Shown: positions 1-7,272, numbered from the stretch's first letter. The stretch: DNA of 64,000 bases from Mycobacterium sp. MYCO198283 (GCF_021213805.1 NZ_JAJQJI010000007.1:62001-126000); one strand, 5' to 3'. A program made the numbers and translations. The notes: generated by a model from the sequence alone, not told the origin.

Positions 1-118
1 AGGACGCGACGGGGGGCAGGCGCAGTGCTGTCGCTTGCGGTCATCCGGTCATTGTGTCGTCCGGCGGCCCCGGCGGCGAGCGCGGGGCTGTGACGTCGGT
101 CAACCGGCCCTCATCCAC

Positions 119-124
119 TATCGT
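119..124 (+). promoter_or_regulatory. Possible -10 element of the tRNA gene
   Basis: TATCGT fits the mycobacterial TANNNT -10 pattern and ends 10 bases before the first base of the tRNA, a usual distance for a stable-RNA promoter. No convincing -35 is seen. The rest of bases 1-134 shows no supported gene. Confidence 0.35.
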
Positions 125-134
125 GACTGCCGTC

Positions 135-208
135 GCCCTCGTATCCCAACTGGCAGAGGAAACGGATTCAAAACCCGTACAGTGTGAGTTCGAATCTCAC
201 CGAGGGCA
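135..208 (+). tRNA. tRNA with anticodon CAA (Leu by codon), short variable arm
   Basis: A complete cloverleaf can be drawn. The acceptor stem GCCCTCG (135-141) pairs perfectly with CGAGGGC (201-207), and the discriminator is A208 followed by CC. The T arm is GTGAG-TTCGAAT-CTCAC with a perfect 5-bp stem. The anticodon stem ACGGA/CCCGT has one A.C mismatch next to the loop TTCAAAA, so the anticodon reads CAA, which decodes UUG (Leu). The variable region is only about five bases (ACAGT), whereas canonical Leu tRNAs have a long type II arm, so the amino-acid identity is less secure than the tRNA call. The neighbouring decayed integrase suggests that this tRNA was a phage attachment site. Confidence 0.88.
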
Positions 209-325
209 CCGAGAAAGGCCAGGTCAGACCCTATAAGGGGCTGATGGGCTCCGGTCAGAACTAGCCGACCGTATGCAGATCGTATGCACAGTACATCAAC
301 CTCAACCACCAACGACCGCATACAG

Positions 326-855
326 TCATGCCCGCTCCGCCGCCGCATCGAACACCCAGCGGTACTCACCATTCGTGGGCAGCCCGCGCTTACCCGGAAA
401 GACACGCTCGTCAGCTGGTACACACCGAGATTGCGACCAGCTTCTCCCACACGATATTAGGAATGGCGACCCGCCGCGGCTTATCCGTTTTCGTGGTCGA
501 CTCAACGACCCCCCGACCCGTCACATTCGTTACCGACGCCGTAACGTTAAAACCCGCTTGTCCATGTCGATGTCACGCCACCGCAGAGCAACCGCTTCAC
601 CGAACCGAAGCCCGCAGTAACCCAGCGTCAACGTCAGCGCCTCGAAATGGCCTGTCTCGGCCACGAGCGCCTGCAATTGCCTGTGCGATAGTCCCTCACG
701 GCTGCCGTCATTTTTCCTGCTCGGCACAACGACGCCCTCAGTGACGTTATCTTGAATGTTCTTAGTCCGCACAGCATACTTCAACACTTGCGACCGCTTG
801 ATAGGACTGGATCACCCGAGACGCCGAAAAGGCGCCACTGCCACGCTGCTTGACT
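326..855 (-). pseudogene. Decayed phage tyrosine integrase (frameshifted, both ends lost)
   Basis: Tyrosine-recombinase sequence is readable only by switching minus-strand frames. From high to low coordinate there is an SRVIQSYQ-like core-binding piece, then KYAVRTKNIQDN running into the catalytic-domain box with the first active-site Arg (LGYCGLRFGEAVALRW, about 590-640). A second frame then gives VTGRGVVESTTKTDKPRR (about 460-530). A third gives ERVFPGKRGLPTNGEYRW, ending at a stop at 326-328. At least three frameshifts are needed, and the C-terminal HxxR and Tyr boxes of the family are absent, so no active enzyme can be made. It points toward the tRNA at 135-208, the normal layout for a tRNA-targeting integrase. 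The G+C content looks lower than in the flanking core genes. Known: such integrases insert phages at tRNA 3' ends. Inferred: a prophage or island once sat here. Confidence 0.8.
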
Positions 856-1242
856 TCGCCGTCCTCCGAGCTTGACAGCAATGGTCGCCCCCTCGTCGTG
901 CCGAGTGGCCCATCGGGGAATCAGCTCGGCGAGTTCGGCGGCGTTGTGTCGCAGCAGGTCGTTGGTCAGATGCACGGCCTTCCGGTCGTGACCGACCCGA
1001 ACCTGCCGACCAATCTGGGCGCGGGCAATAACGAGGACGTCGTCCACGTTCTGCGCGCCAGTGACCTGCTGCTGTTCGAGTCGAGTGTCCGCACTCGTGC
1101 CCTGCAGGAGACTCGGACCACGACCCTGACGGTCCTGCTGCAGGTCTACGGCTACCTGGCGTTCACTGCCGGCCGTATCCCGAAGAGCATCTGTGAGATC
1201 GGCGGCACCGCACTTCCTGCGCCGGCCGACTTTCTGAGTTAG
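850..1242 (+). pseudogene. C-terminal remnant of HK97-type phage major capsid protein
   Basis: About 120 residues resemble the C-terminal third of mycobacteriophage HK97-fold capsid proteins. Recognisable pieces are DSNGRPLVVPSG, QVVGQMHGLPVVTDPNLPT, NEDVVHVLRASDLLLFES and VYGYLAFTAGRIP, in the family order. A full capsid protein is usually nearly 300 residues or more, so the N-terminal two thirds are missing. The only upstream start in frame is TTG at 850, directly at the junction with the decayed integrase, so this reads as a deletion fusion rather than a real gene start. Expression and assembly are not expected. The call rests on motif recognition and the phage context. Confidence 0.72.
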
Positions 1243-1247
1243 CGCTT

Positions 1248-1289
1248 GAGTGACTAGTTCACTCGTGAGACTTCAGGCTCACGCCTGAA
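1248..1289. terminator. Two small hairpins behind the capsid remnant
   Basis: GAGTGA (1248-1253) pairs with TCACTC (1259-1264) around a 5-base loop, and TTCAGGC (1272-1278) pairs with GCCTGAA (1283-1289) around a 4-base loop. The second is a strong hairpin just after the capsid stop codon. It lacks a clear U tract, so a terminator role is only a suggestion. It also lies downstream of the minus-strand small ORFs. Confidence 0.35.
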
Positions 1290-1352
1290 ACACCGGGTGG
1301 CCACCGCCGAGACATCGCGCCTCTGAAATATGGAGGACGAGTCCGGCGGTGG

Positions 1353-1541
1353 TCACCACTGGTAGTAAGACGGATAGAAGCAGCCGAACGTGCCGCGGGG
1401 ATCGTCCTGCATATAGAGCCGGTGCTGCCACTCGGCGCGAGCAATAAGCTCTCGGCGGGCTCGCTGTCGCGCCCGGTATCGACTCAGCGACACCGCCCCG
1501 AGGATGAACGGCCACATTGCAACGGCGTAGAAACTTAGCAA
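1353..1541 (-). CDS. Small putative membrane protein, 62 aa, phage-like
   Basis: It starts with a hydrophobic stretch (FYAVAMWPFILGAVSL, about residues 4-19) that could be one membrane segment. A basic linker rich in Arg follows (SRYRARQRARRELIARA), then a polar aromatic tail ending PSYYQW. Short proteins of this build, with a WQHxxYM-like segment after the helix, are familiar to me from mycobacteriophage-derived regions, but I cannot assign a function. The likely start is TTG at 1541; the only other candidate is an internal ATG nine codons in. It lies 12 bases after the 36-codon ORF at 1554-1664, which ends in nearly the same residues, so the two probably share a transcript. Confidence 0.5.
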   Translation of the reverse strand: MLSFYAVAMWPFILGAVSLSRYRARQRARRELIARAEWQHRLYMQDDPRGTFGCFYPSYYQW

Positions 1542-1553
1542 GGTAATCGCCCC

Positions 1554-1664
1554 TCAGGGCCACTGGTAGTAACCATCCCGCGCTGGCATCATTTGGCCAA
1601 CAAAGAACAAGCCCCACACAATCGCTGTTACCACGAGGTATGGGTGTCGTCGAACTCCATCCAC
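1554..1664 (-). CDS. Very small putative membrane peptide, 36 aa
   Basis: The frame opens at GTG 1664 and encodes a basic start (VDGVRRHP), one hydrophobic helix (YLVVTAIVWGLFFVGQMM, about residues 9-26) and a tail ending DGYYQWP. The last residues repeat the YYQW ending of the next small ORF downstream, and the DNA ccactggtagta occurs at both 3' ends. The shared ending in two consecutive frames argues that both are real coding remnants of related small phage-type membrane proteins, perhaps arising by duplication. No function is recognised. The length, the non-ATG start and the lack of a clear ribosome site keep confidence low. Confidence 0.35.
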   Translation of the reverse strand: MDGVRRHPYLVVTAIVWGLFFVGQMMPARDGYYQWP

Positions 1665-1734
1665 GCGTGCAAGGTCCGTAGCGGCGCAAAGGGTGGCCGC
1701 GGCCCGCCTGCCCTTCGCCATGCCGCGAAGGGTG

Positions 1735-2112
1735 TCACTTCTGGGTGATGTGACTCCGCATCTCAGCGCGGTTCCGCGCTTCTACCGCCTCCTGAATCAG
1801 GGCCGCCACCGATGTCAGGGTCGTCACCAGCCCGGTTAGGTCATCGGCGGCCGACGGCACACGCTCCTCAGCCACCAGGCGAAGCAGCTGCTCGCGGGCC
1901 ACCGTCGATACCGGTAGGCCCCGGCGCTCGGCGACGCGCTCCAGCGCCTCCAGCTCCTCCGGGTTCAGCCGCACCTGCAGCACCTTGCTGCGCGCCCGGT
2001 TCGGCCGGCTCACCGTCACATGCTCCGGCAGCGGCCGGTCGGTCTGGTCGTCTTCGCCGGCCGCCGCATCGGCAGCCACCGCGGCCAGCTTCGCCTCAAG
2101 ATCGTCACTCAT
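1735..2112 (-). CDS. Ribbon-helix-helix DNA-binding protein (antitoxin-like)
   Basis: This is a 125-residue protein. Residues about 42-80 read KVLQVRLNPEELEALERVAE and then GLPVSTVAREQLLRLV: a beta strand followed by two helices, as in Arc/CopG/MetJ-type ribbon-helix-helix domains, with the Ser-Thr turn typical of CopG-like antitoxins. The N-terminal 40 residues are acidic and probably disordered; the C-terminal 40 form a helix-rich tail that may be a partner-binding region. The start ATG (2110-2112) lies inside the last codons of an upstream frame (2105-2317), an 8-base overlap typical of paired genes. RHH proteins in this setting usually repress their own operon, but the partner is broken here, so its present role is unknown. 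Confidence 0.72.
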   Translation of the reverse strand: MSDDLEAKLAAVAADAAAGEDDQTDRPLPEHVTVSRPNRARSKVLQVRLNPEELEALERVAERRGLPVSTVAREQLLRLVAEERVPSAADDLTGLVTTLTSVAALIQEAVEARNRAEMRSHITQK

Positions 2113-2317
2113 CGGGTCCTCCTTGCAGGTAGTAGCGGCGGTCGCGGCCGTTCGACTTCCAGGCGCTGGCGCCGTAGGTGACGCCGTCCTCGTCGATGGT
2201 GACGTCGGTCAGGATGGCGGCGGCGGAGGCCGAGTACCCGATGGTGCGGGTGCTGTCGCCGCTGCGGCTGTTTGCACTCGCCTGCAGCTGCCGGACAACC
2301 CCGCGGCGTGACGGTCG
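2105..2317 (-). pseudogene. 5'-truncated partner gene of the RHH protein
   Basis: An open minus-strand frame of about 70 codons ends in TGA at 2105-2107, overlapping the first bases of the RHH gene. It encodes a compact sequence with NSRSGDSTRTIGYSAS, ILTDVTIDEDGVTYGAS, then AWKSNGRDRRYYLQG. Composition and arrangement look like real protein, and I believe similar sequences accompany RHH genes in other mycobacteria. There is no ATG, GTG or TTG in frame before the upstream stop at 2318-2320, so the N-terminus has been lost, probably when this DNA was joined to the promoter region of the divergent gene at 2337. Toxin activity is possible by analogy with RHH pairs but is not shown by any motif. 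Confidence 0.5.
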
Positions 2318-2324
2318 TCATCGT

Positions 2325-2330
2325 TAGAAT
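2325..2330 (+). promoter_or_regulatory. -10 hexamer TAGAAT, leaderless promoter
   Basis: TAGAAT (TANNNT) ends 6 bases before ATG 2337, placing the transcription start at or next to the start codon. This favours ATG 2337 over the GTG at 2334. Confidence 0.6.
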
Positions 2331-2336
2331 CGGGTG

Positions 2337-4328
2337 ATGGCGATCACGGTCGCGGCGACGCGACGCTGGCCGGCGGTGGACGGCCCCGCGGTTGCGCGGA
2401 GCCTCCTCGGGGTGCTCGCCGTCGGCGCTGCGACCTACGGCTGGATCGGCCCCGCCGCCGCGATGCTGTCGATGGGCGCGGCCGCCGTCGCCGGTGCCAC
2501 CGCGCTGCAGGACAGTCCCCGCGGGCGGCTGGGACTGGTGCTGGGGGTATCGCTGCAATTGGGGCTGGCCGTCCTTCTCGCGCTGCTCGCCACGGCCCAC
2601 GACGCCGTCTTCGTCGTGGCGGTGCCGCTGTGGTGCCTGGTCGCCGGACTGCACTGGGCGCTGGGCAACCATGCCGGCCTGATCGCCACCGCCGCCTCGG
2701 CGCTGGTGGTCGTCGCTCCCCCGCTGCCGATTCCGCCGGCGGACGCTGCCGCCACCGCGGTGGCCGCCGTCGCCGGTGGCGGCCTGCAGGCCGTCCTGCT
2801 CGCGGTGTGGCCGCGCCGGCGCTGGCGAGCCCAGCGCGCCGCCCTGACCGCGGCCTACGAGTCGCTCGCCGACAGCGCCACCCGCCTGGTCGCCGACCCC
2901 GACGCCGCGGTGGCCCGCACGCCGCTCATCGCGTTGCGCGAGGCCTTCGCCCACACCGGCCGGCAGGCCGGGCGCCGACCCGTCGAGTTCCGGCGCTGGT
3001 ACGGCCAGCCCGAACGCATCGGCGTGACGCTCGCCGCGGTGCGCGGCCACCCCGAGGTGCTCACCGCGGCCGCCGCTGCGCTGCGGGCGATCGCCGACGG
3101 CGGCCACGGCGCGATCGCGGACGCCGAACGCGCACTGCAGCGGGTCGACGCGCTCCGCCGGGACTCGGGAGACCACGATCAGCCGGCGATCGGCCGGCTG
3201 TCGGATCAGCTGCACGAGGCCGCGGCGCTGCAATTCCACGGCTGGCGCCCGGTGTCGGGCAGCCTCGAACAGCTGCGCCGCCGCGGCGTCACCCACCTCA
3301 TCGGGTCGGGCCTCGACGCCATCGTCGCGCAGTGCACCTGGCGGTCACCGGTGCTGCGGCACGGCGTGCGGCTCGCCGCGGCCGCCGGGCTCGCCGCCGC
3401 GCTGGCCCGCTTCGGTCACGTGGCGTACGGCTACTGGATCGCCCTCGCGGCGGTTCTGCTGCTGCGCCCGGAGACGGCGCACACCTACACCCGGTGCGCC
3501 GTGCGGATGGCCGGGGCGCTCACCGGCATCGCGGCCGTCACGGTGCCCATGCTGGTGTGGCAACCCGGCGGCCTGGTCGCGGTCGTCCTGGCGGTCGCGC
3601 TGCTCGGGTTGGCCTACGCGGCCACCGGAACCGGCTACTTCGCGGTGATCGCGGCACTGTCGGCGGCGCTGACCCTGCTGGCCGCCACGAGCCACCCGAC
3701 GGACGCGGCGCCGTACCGGGCACTTCTGGCCGCCGTGATCGGCGGAGCGTTGGCCGTCAGCGCCCACGTCGTCTTCCCGGACACGCCGCTCACCCGGCTC
3801 GCTCAGCGCGCCGACGAGCTGCTGCGGGCCGAGGTCGAATACGCCGTCGCCACGGTCGACAGCCACCTGCACCGCCACGGCGACGCGGCGGCGTGCCTGC
3901 GCACCGCGTCCCAGCGGGCCGCGCGGGCGCGCTCGGCGTTCGAAGCGGCCGACGGCGCGATGCGGAACAAGACGGCCGCGCAGCGGTCCTGGCTGCGGTC
4001 GCTGCGGGTCACGCTGAACACCATGACCGAAGCGTGCGCGGCCATCGAACGCCAACCTCCCGTCGACCCCACCGTGCTGGGCGACGAGTTCGTCGCCGCG
4101 GTCGACGACTACCTGGAGACGTTGAGCACCGACCCGTTGAGCCCGGTCGAGCCGTGGCGGCTGGATATCGCCGACCTGGCGGCGAGCTACCAGCGGCTGC
4201 AGGATCGGGCCCGAGAGCTGCCGCCGGGCAACGCCGCCGGCCGCATCCTGGTCGCCGAGCTCGGCAAGATCGCCCGGGCCCTACGGCGGGTGAGCGATGC
4301 GGGCCCGGCGACCGCCGCGGCGACCTAG
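2337..4328 (+). CDS. FUSC family membrane protein (aromatic acid exporter-like)
   Basis: This is a 663-residue integral membrane protein with the two-half layout of FUSC/YccS/AaeB-type proteins. A first set of hydrophobic segments lies at about residues 15-160 and a charged helical region at about 165-330. A second, conserved set at about 340-480 begins [37 protein letters not shown], quoted here in two parts: the Arg/Ala-rich entry helix, then the WIAL-LLRPE signature of FUSC domains. The C-terminal 180 residues are soluble, helical and Arg/Ala/Glu-rich. Some members export hydroxylated aromatic acids in E. coli; the substrate here is unknown. A leaderless promoter precedes it. Its stop codon is part of the -10 of the adenylyl cyclase gene, so the two may be transcribed both together and separately. 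Confidence 0.8.
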   Translation: MAITVAATRRWPAVDGPAVARSLLGVLAVGAATYGWIGPAAAMLSMGAAAVAGATALQDSPRGRLGLVLGVSLQLGLAVLLALLATAHDAVFVVAVPLWCLVAGLHWALGNHAGLIATAASALVVVAPPLPIPPADAAATAVAAVAGGGLQAVLLAVWPRRRWRAQRAALTAAYESLADSATRLVADPDAAVARTPLIALREAFAHTGRQAGRRPVEFRRWYGQPERIGVTLAAVRGHPEVLTAAAAALRAIADGGHGAIADAERALQRVDALRRDSGDHDQPAIGRLSDQLHEAAALQFHGWRPVSGSLEQLRRRGVTHLIGSGLDAIVAQCTWRSPVLRHGVRLAAAAGLAAALARFGHVAYGYWIALAAVLLLRPETAHTYTRCAVRMAGALTGIAAVTVPMLVWQPGGLVAVVLAVALLGLAYAATGTGYFAVIAALSAALTLLAATSHPTDAAPYRALLAAVIGGALAVSAHVVFPDTPLTRLAQRADELLRAEVEYAVATVDSHLHRHGDAAACLRTASQRAARARSAFEAADGAMRNKTAAQRSWLRSLRVTLNTMTEACAAIERQPPVDPTVLGDEFVAAVDDYLETLSTDPLSPVEPWRLDIADLAASYQRLQDRARELPPGNAAGRILVAELGKIARALRRVSDAGPATAAAT

Positions 4329-4331
4329 GCT
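4326..4331 (+). promoter_or_regulatory. -10 hexamer TAGGCT, leaderless promoter for the cyclase
   Basis: TAGGCT overlaps the TAG stop of the preceding gene and ends 6 bases before ATG 4338. It fits the TANNNT spacing seen at several other genes in the window. Confidence 0.55.
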
Positions 4332-4337
4332 GTCGCG

Positions 4338-5657
4338 ATGGCACATCCGGGGCAGCGTTGGACGGACTGCGCGTCGTCCACGCGGTTTCGGCCCGGCGTC
4401 TCCGGCCGCACCCAGCACTACGTCGAGAGCGTGGCGCGGCGGCAGCGCGTGCTCGACATCACCGCGTGGATCGCCGCCGTGGTCAGTGGCGGCTTCGGGG
4501 CCTTCCAGCTGCTGACCGTCCACCCGCTGTGGCAGCTGGCGTTGATCAACGTCGCGAGCGCCGTGGTATTCCTGCTGATCCCGCTGCTGCACGGGTTCGG
4601 CGAACTCGTCGCGCCGCTCACCTTCATCGTCTTTGCCTACGCGTCGGTGTTCGCGTCGTGCTGGCACATCGGCACCGACAGCGGTCTGCAGTTCTACTTC
4701 CTGGTGTCGGCGTCGATCGGGGTGCTGGTGCTCGGCACCGAACGGGTGAAGCTGGCGTCGCTGGTCGCCGCCACCGGCGTCGTGCTGACGGTCGTGCTGG
4801 AGGTCCTGGTGCCCGGCGATCGGGGACTGCAACCGCCCTGGACGCTGACCGTCGGATTCATCTCGTCGGCGGCGACGTCGTGCGTGATGCTGTTCGCCGC
4901 CGTGTGGTACGCGATGCGCGAGACGGACCGCGCGGAGACGGCGATGGAGCTCGAATACGCCCGCTCCGAGGCGCTGATCGCCAACATGCTGCCCGCGAGC
5001 ATCGCCGCTCGGCTCAAGGACCCCGACCACGAGGTGATCGCCGATAAGTACGACGACGCCTCGGTCCTGTTCACCGACATCGCCGGCTTCACCGCACGCG
5101 CCAGCGAGACCTCACCTACCGAGCTGGTGCGGTTCCTCGACCAGCTCTACGGCCAGTTCGACCGGCTCGTCGACCAGCGCGGGCTGGAGAAGATCAAGAC
5201 CAGCGGCGACTCGTACATGGTGGTCAGCGGGGTGCCGGATCCCCGCCCCGACCATCTGCACGCCATCGCGGACCTGGCGCTGGACATGGTGGCCGCGGTG
5301 CAGGCGCTCGGCGGACCGACCGCCGAGCCGGTGCCGCTGCGCATCGGCATCGGGGTGGGACCGGTGGTCGCCGGGGTGGTCGGCTCCCGCCGGTTCTTCT
5401 ACGACGTCTGGGGCGACGCCGTGAATGTGGCCTCGCGGATGGAGTCCACCGACGCCGTCGGCCGCATCCAGGTGCCCGACGAGGTGTACCGGCGGTTGCG
5501 CGACGACTTCACGTTCGAGGAGCGCGGCGACGTCGCCGTCAAGGGCAAAGGCGTCATGCACACCTGGTTCCTGACCGGTCGCCGGCGGTCGGCGTCGCCC
5601 GACGACGAGGTCAGGGCCGCATCGCAACTCGAATACAGCCCTCCTGCTTCTCCTTGA
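4338..5657 (+). CDS. cya: Membrane-anchored class III adenylate cyclase
   Basis: The protein makes cyclic AMP from ATP. It has 439 residues: a soluble N-terminus of about 40, six hydrophobic segments (about 45-195), a short helical linker, then a class III cyclase domain (about 230-410). Expected catalytic residues are visible: metal-binding Asp in FTDIAGFT (about D247) and SGDSY (about D291), purine-contacting Lys in KIKTSGD (about K287) and Asp in YDVWG (about D356), and the transition-state Asn and Arg in AVNVASR (about N363, R367). The 7- and 4-residue spacing of the last three matches M. tuberculosis Rv1625c, which has the same six-helix plan. It is therefore likely to act as a homodimer. 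The 3' end overlaps the convergent dehydrogenase gene by 47 bases. Confidence 0.9.
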   Translation: MAHPGQRWTDCASSTRFRPGVSGRTQHYVESVARRQRVLDITAWIAAVVSGGFGAFQLLTVHPLWQLALINVASAVVFLLIPLLHGFGELVAPLTFIVFAYASVFASCWHIGTDSGLQFYFLVSASIGVLVLGTERVKLASLVAATGVVLTVVLEVLVPGDRGLQPPWTLTVGFISSAATSCVMLFAAVWYAMRETDRAETAMELEYARSEALIANMLPASIAARLKDPDHEVIADKYDDASVLFTDIAGFTARASETSPTELVRFLDQLYGQFDRLVDQRGLEKIKTSGDSYMVVSGVPDPRPDHLHAIADLALDMVAAVQALGGPTAEPVPLRIGIGVGPVVAGVVGSRRFFYDVWGDAVNVASRMESTDAVGRIQVPDEVYRRLRDDFTFEERGDVAVKGKGVMHTWFLTGRRRSASPDDEVRAASQLEYSPPASP

Positions 5658-6777
5658 ACAGCTGGTAGGCCCGCACCCCCTCCGTCAGCGGCAGGTCGTG
5701 GGTGATGAGCGCCGCCGGGTCCAGGTCGCCCTGCTGCACGTAGTCGAACAGCCGCTGCATGTACCGCTGGCCGTGCTGCTGCGCCGACTTCACGGTCAGG
5801 CCCTTGTTCGTCACGACGCCCATCGGGAACTTGTCGGTGAGGCCGTAGACGCCCAGCACCGACACCACGCCGCCCTTGCGACACGCCAGGATCGCCTGCC
5901 GCAACGCGCTCGCGCGGTCGGTCGACAACCGCAACGCTTGTTTGGCACGGTCGTACAGTTCCTGCACACCGGTGCTGTGTCCTTCCATGCCGACGGCGTC
6001 GATGCAGGCGTCGGGTCCGCGACCGCCGGTCATCTCCCGCAGCGACTCCTGCACGCTGTCGACCGCGCCGTAGTCGATGGTCTCCAGGCCGAGCCGCCGC
6101 GCCAACTCGAGCCGTTCCGGGTAGCGGTCGATGACGATGGCGCGGTCGGCGCCGAGCAGCAGCGCGCTCTTGGCTGCCATGACGCCCACGCCGCCCGCCC
6201 CCCACACGGCGACGGTGTCGCCGCCGCTGATGTCGCAGAAGTCGGCGCCCATGAAGCCCGTGGGCACGGCGTCGGACAGGAACAGCGCCTGCTCGTCGGT
6301 GACGTCACCGGGGATCGGGAAGCAGTTGGCGTCGCCGAACGGTACGCGGATGTACTCCGCGTGGGAGCCGGCGTACCCGCCGAACGGGTGGGTGTAGCCG
6401 TAGATGCCGCCGGACGGGTAGCCCAGCAGCGGCTGCTGCAGCGCGGCGTTCGGGTTGGTGGTGTCGCAGCAGGAGTACAGCTCGTGGTCGCAGTACCAAC
6501 ACTGGTTGCAGGCGATGAAAGACGGCACCACGACGCGATCGCCGACCGCGACGTCGCGCACCTCGGGGCCGACCTCGACGACCTCGCCCATGAACTCGTG
6601 ACCGAAGACGTCGCCTTCCCGCATGCCGGGCAGGTAGCCGTCGATGAAGTGCAGGTCGGATCCGCAGATGGTGGTCAGCCGGACGCGCAGGATGACGTCG
6701 TGCGGGTTGAGAAGGGTCGGGTCGTCGACGGTCTCGACCGCCAGCTCGTTGACGCCGTTCCACACCAGGGCTTTCAT
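5611..6777 (-). CDS. Zinc-dependent alcohol dehydrogenase (formaldehyde dehydrogenase-like MDR)
   Basis: A 388-residue medium-chain dehydrogenase. The catalytic zinc site is shown by TTICGSDLHFIDGY (Cys about 38) and GHEFMGEVVEVG. The structural zinc lobe is shown by CNQCWYCDHELYSCC (about 95-110). The NAD(P)-binding fold has VWGAGGVGVMAAKSA (about 190) followed by IDRYPERLELA, whose acidic residue favours NAD. The closest types are the zinc-binding dehydrogenases often annotated as glutathione-dependent formaldehyde dehydrogenase; the true substrate is unknown. It starts 10 bases after the SRPBCC gene, with a GAGAGGAC ribosome site before ATG 6777, so the two probably form an operon. Its end overlaps cya on the other strand. 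Confidence 0.88.
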   Translation of the reverse strand: MKALVWNGVNELAVETVDDPTLLNPHDVILRVRLTTICGSDLHFIDGYLPGMREGDVFGHEFMGEVVEVGPEVRDVAVGDRVVVPSFIACNQCWYCDHELYSCCDTTNPNAALQQPLLGYPSGGIYGYTHPFGGYAGSHAEYIRVPFGDANCFPIPGDVTDEQALFLSDAVPTGFMGADFCDISGGDTVAVWGAGGVGVMAAKSALLLGADRAIVIDRYPERLELARRLGLETIDYGAVDSVQESLREMTGGRGPDACIDAVGMEGHSTGVQELYDRAKQALRLSTDRASALRQAILACRKGGVVSVLGVYGLTDKFPMGVVTNKGLTVKSAQQHGQRYMQRLFDYVQQGDLDPAALITHDLPLTEGVRAYQLFKEKQEGCIRVAMRP

Positions 6778-6786
6778 GTCGTCCTC

Positions 6787-7272
6787 TCAGCGCGCCGACG
6801 CGCGCCCGCTCGGGTTCTGCCGGATGGTCGGGATTTCGCCGGTCTGCAGCAGCGCCCGGGCGCGGTACAGCATCGTGAACGCCACCGCACCGGTGACCAG
6901 GTCCGGCAGCGGCGTCTTGGGCGTCAGGGTGACCTCGGTGCCGAGCTGGTTGGGGGCCGGCCGCAGCGTCACCGTCAGCTCGGTGGCGTTGTCACCCACG
7001 AACCGCAACCGGTCGCCCTCCACCTGCAGGCGGGTCTCCCAGCTCGTCGCGTCGTCGCCGAGCGTCCACCGGTAGGTGTCCCCGTCCTGCGTCACCTCGC
7101 CGATCTCGCCGAGGAGCCGCGACAGCTGCTGCGGGTCGCGCCACAGCTGTGCCACGGCCTCGGGCGGCCGGCCGATGGTGACGGTCTGGGAACCGCCACT
7201 GCTGCTCGCGCGGTCGACGACCTGGCCGACCGCGTCGGTGACGCGTTTTCCGATGCTGGTGACGATGTTCAC
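6787..7272 (-). CDS. SRPBCC family protein (polyketide cyclase/dehydrase-like)
   Basis: This protein of 161 residues begins with a short amphipathic or hydrophobic N-terminus (NIVTSIGKRVTDAVGQVV). It continues with a START/Bet v1-like SRPBCC domain: TVTIGRPPEAVAQLWRDP at about 32-50, a central beta sheet region with TYRWTLGDDA, and a C-terminal long helix GAVAFTMLYRARALLQTG. SRPBCC domains bind hydrophobic ligands; no catalytic residue can be named. GTG 7272 is preceded by a GAGGAGG ribosome site. It is separated from dps upstream by a strong terminator and is followed closely by the dehydrogenase. In other actinobacteria such proteins are common in stress gene clusters, which fits the Dps neighbour. 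Confidence 0.78.
   Translation of the reverse strand: MNIVTSIGKRVTDAVGQVVDRASSSGGSQTVTIGRPPEAVAQLWRDPQQLSRLLGEIGEVTQDGDTYRWTLGDDATSWETRLQVEGDRLRFVGDNATELTVTLRPAPNQLGTEVTLTPKTPLPDLVTGAVAFTMLYRARALLQTGEIPTIRQNPSGRASAR

Noticed and set aside
54..236. Plus-strand 60-codon frame at the left edge
   Set aside because: It runs through the whole tRNA gene and has no recognisable protein feature.
118..450. Minus-strand open frame over the tRNA and integrase remnant
   Set aside because: Its C-terminal part (GEIRTHTVRVLNPFPLPVG) is the antisense translation of the tRNA, a well-known annotation artefact.
1279..1689. Minus-strand open frame of 136 codons
   Set aside because: It overlaps both small membrane-type ORFs in another frame and has no hydrophobic or family pattern; the two short frames share a meaningful YYQW ending instead.
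2630..5047. A plus-strand frame of about 800 codons across the FUSC and cyclase genes
   Set aside because: Arg/Pro/Gly-rich frame-shadow of two recognised genes that read in other frames.
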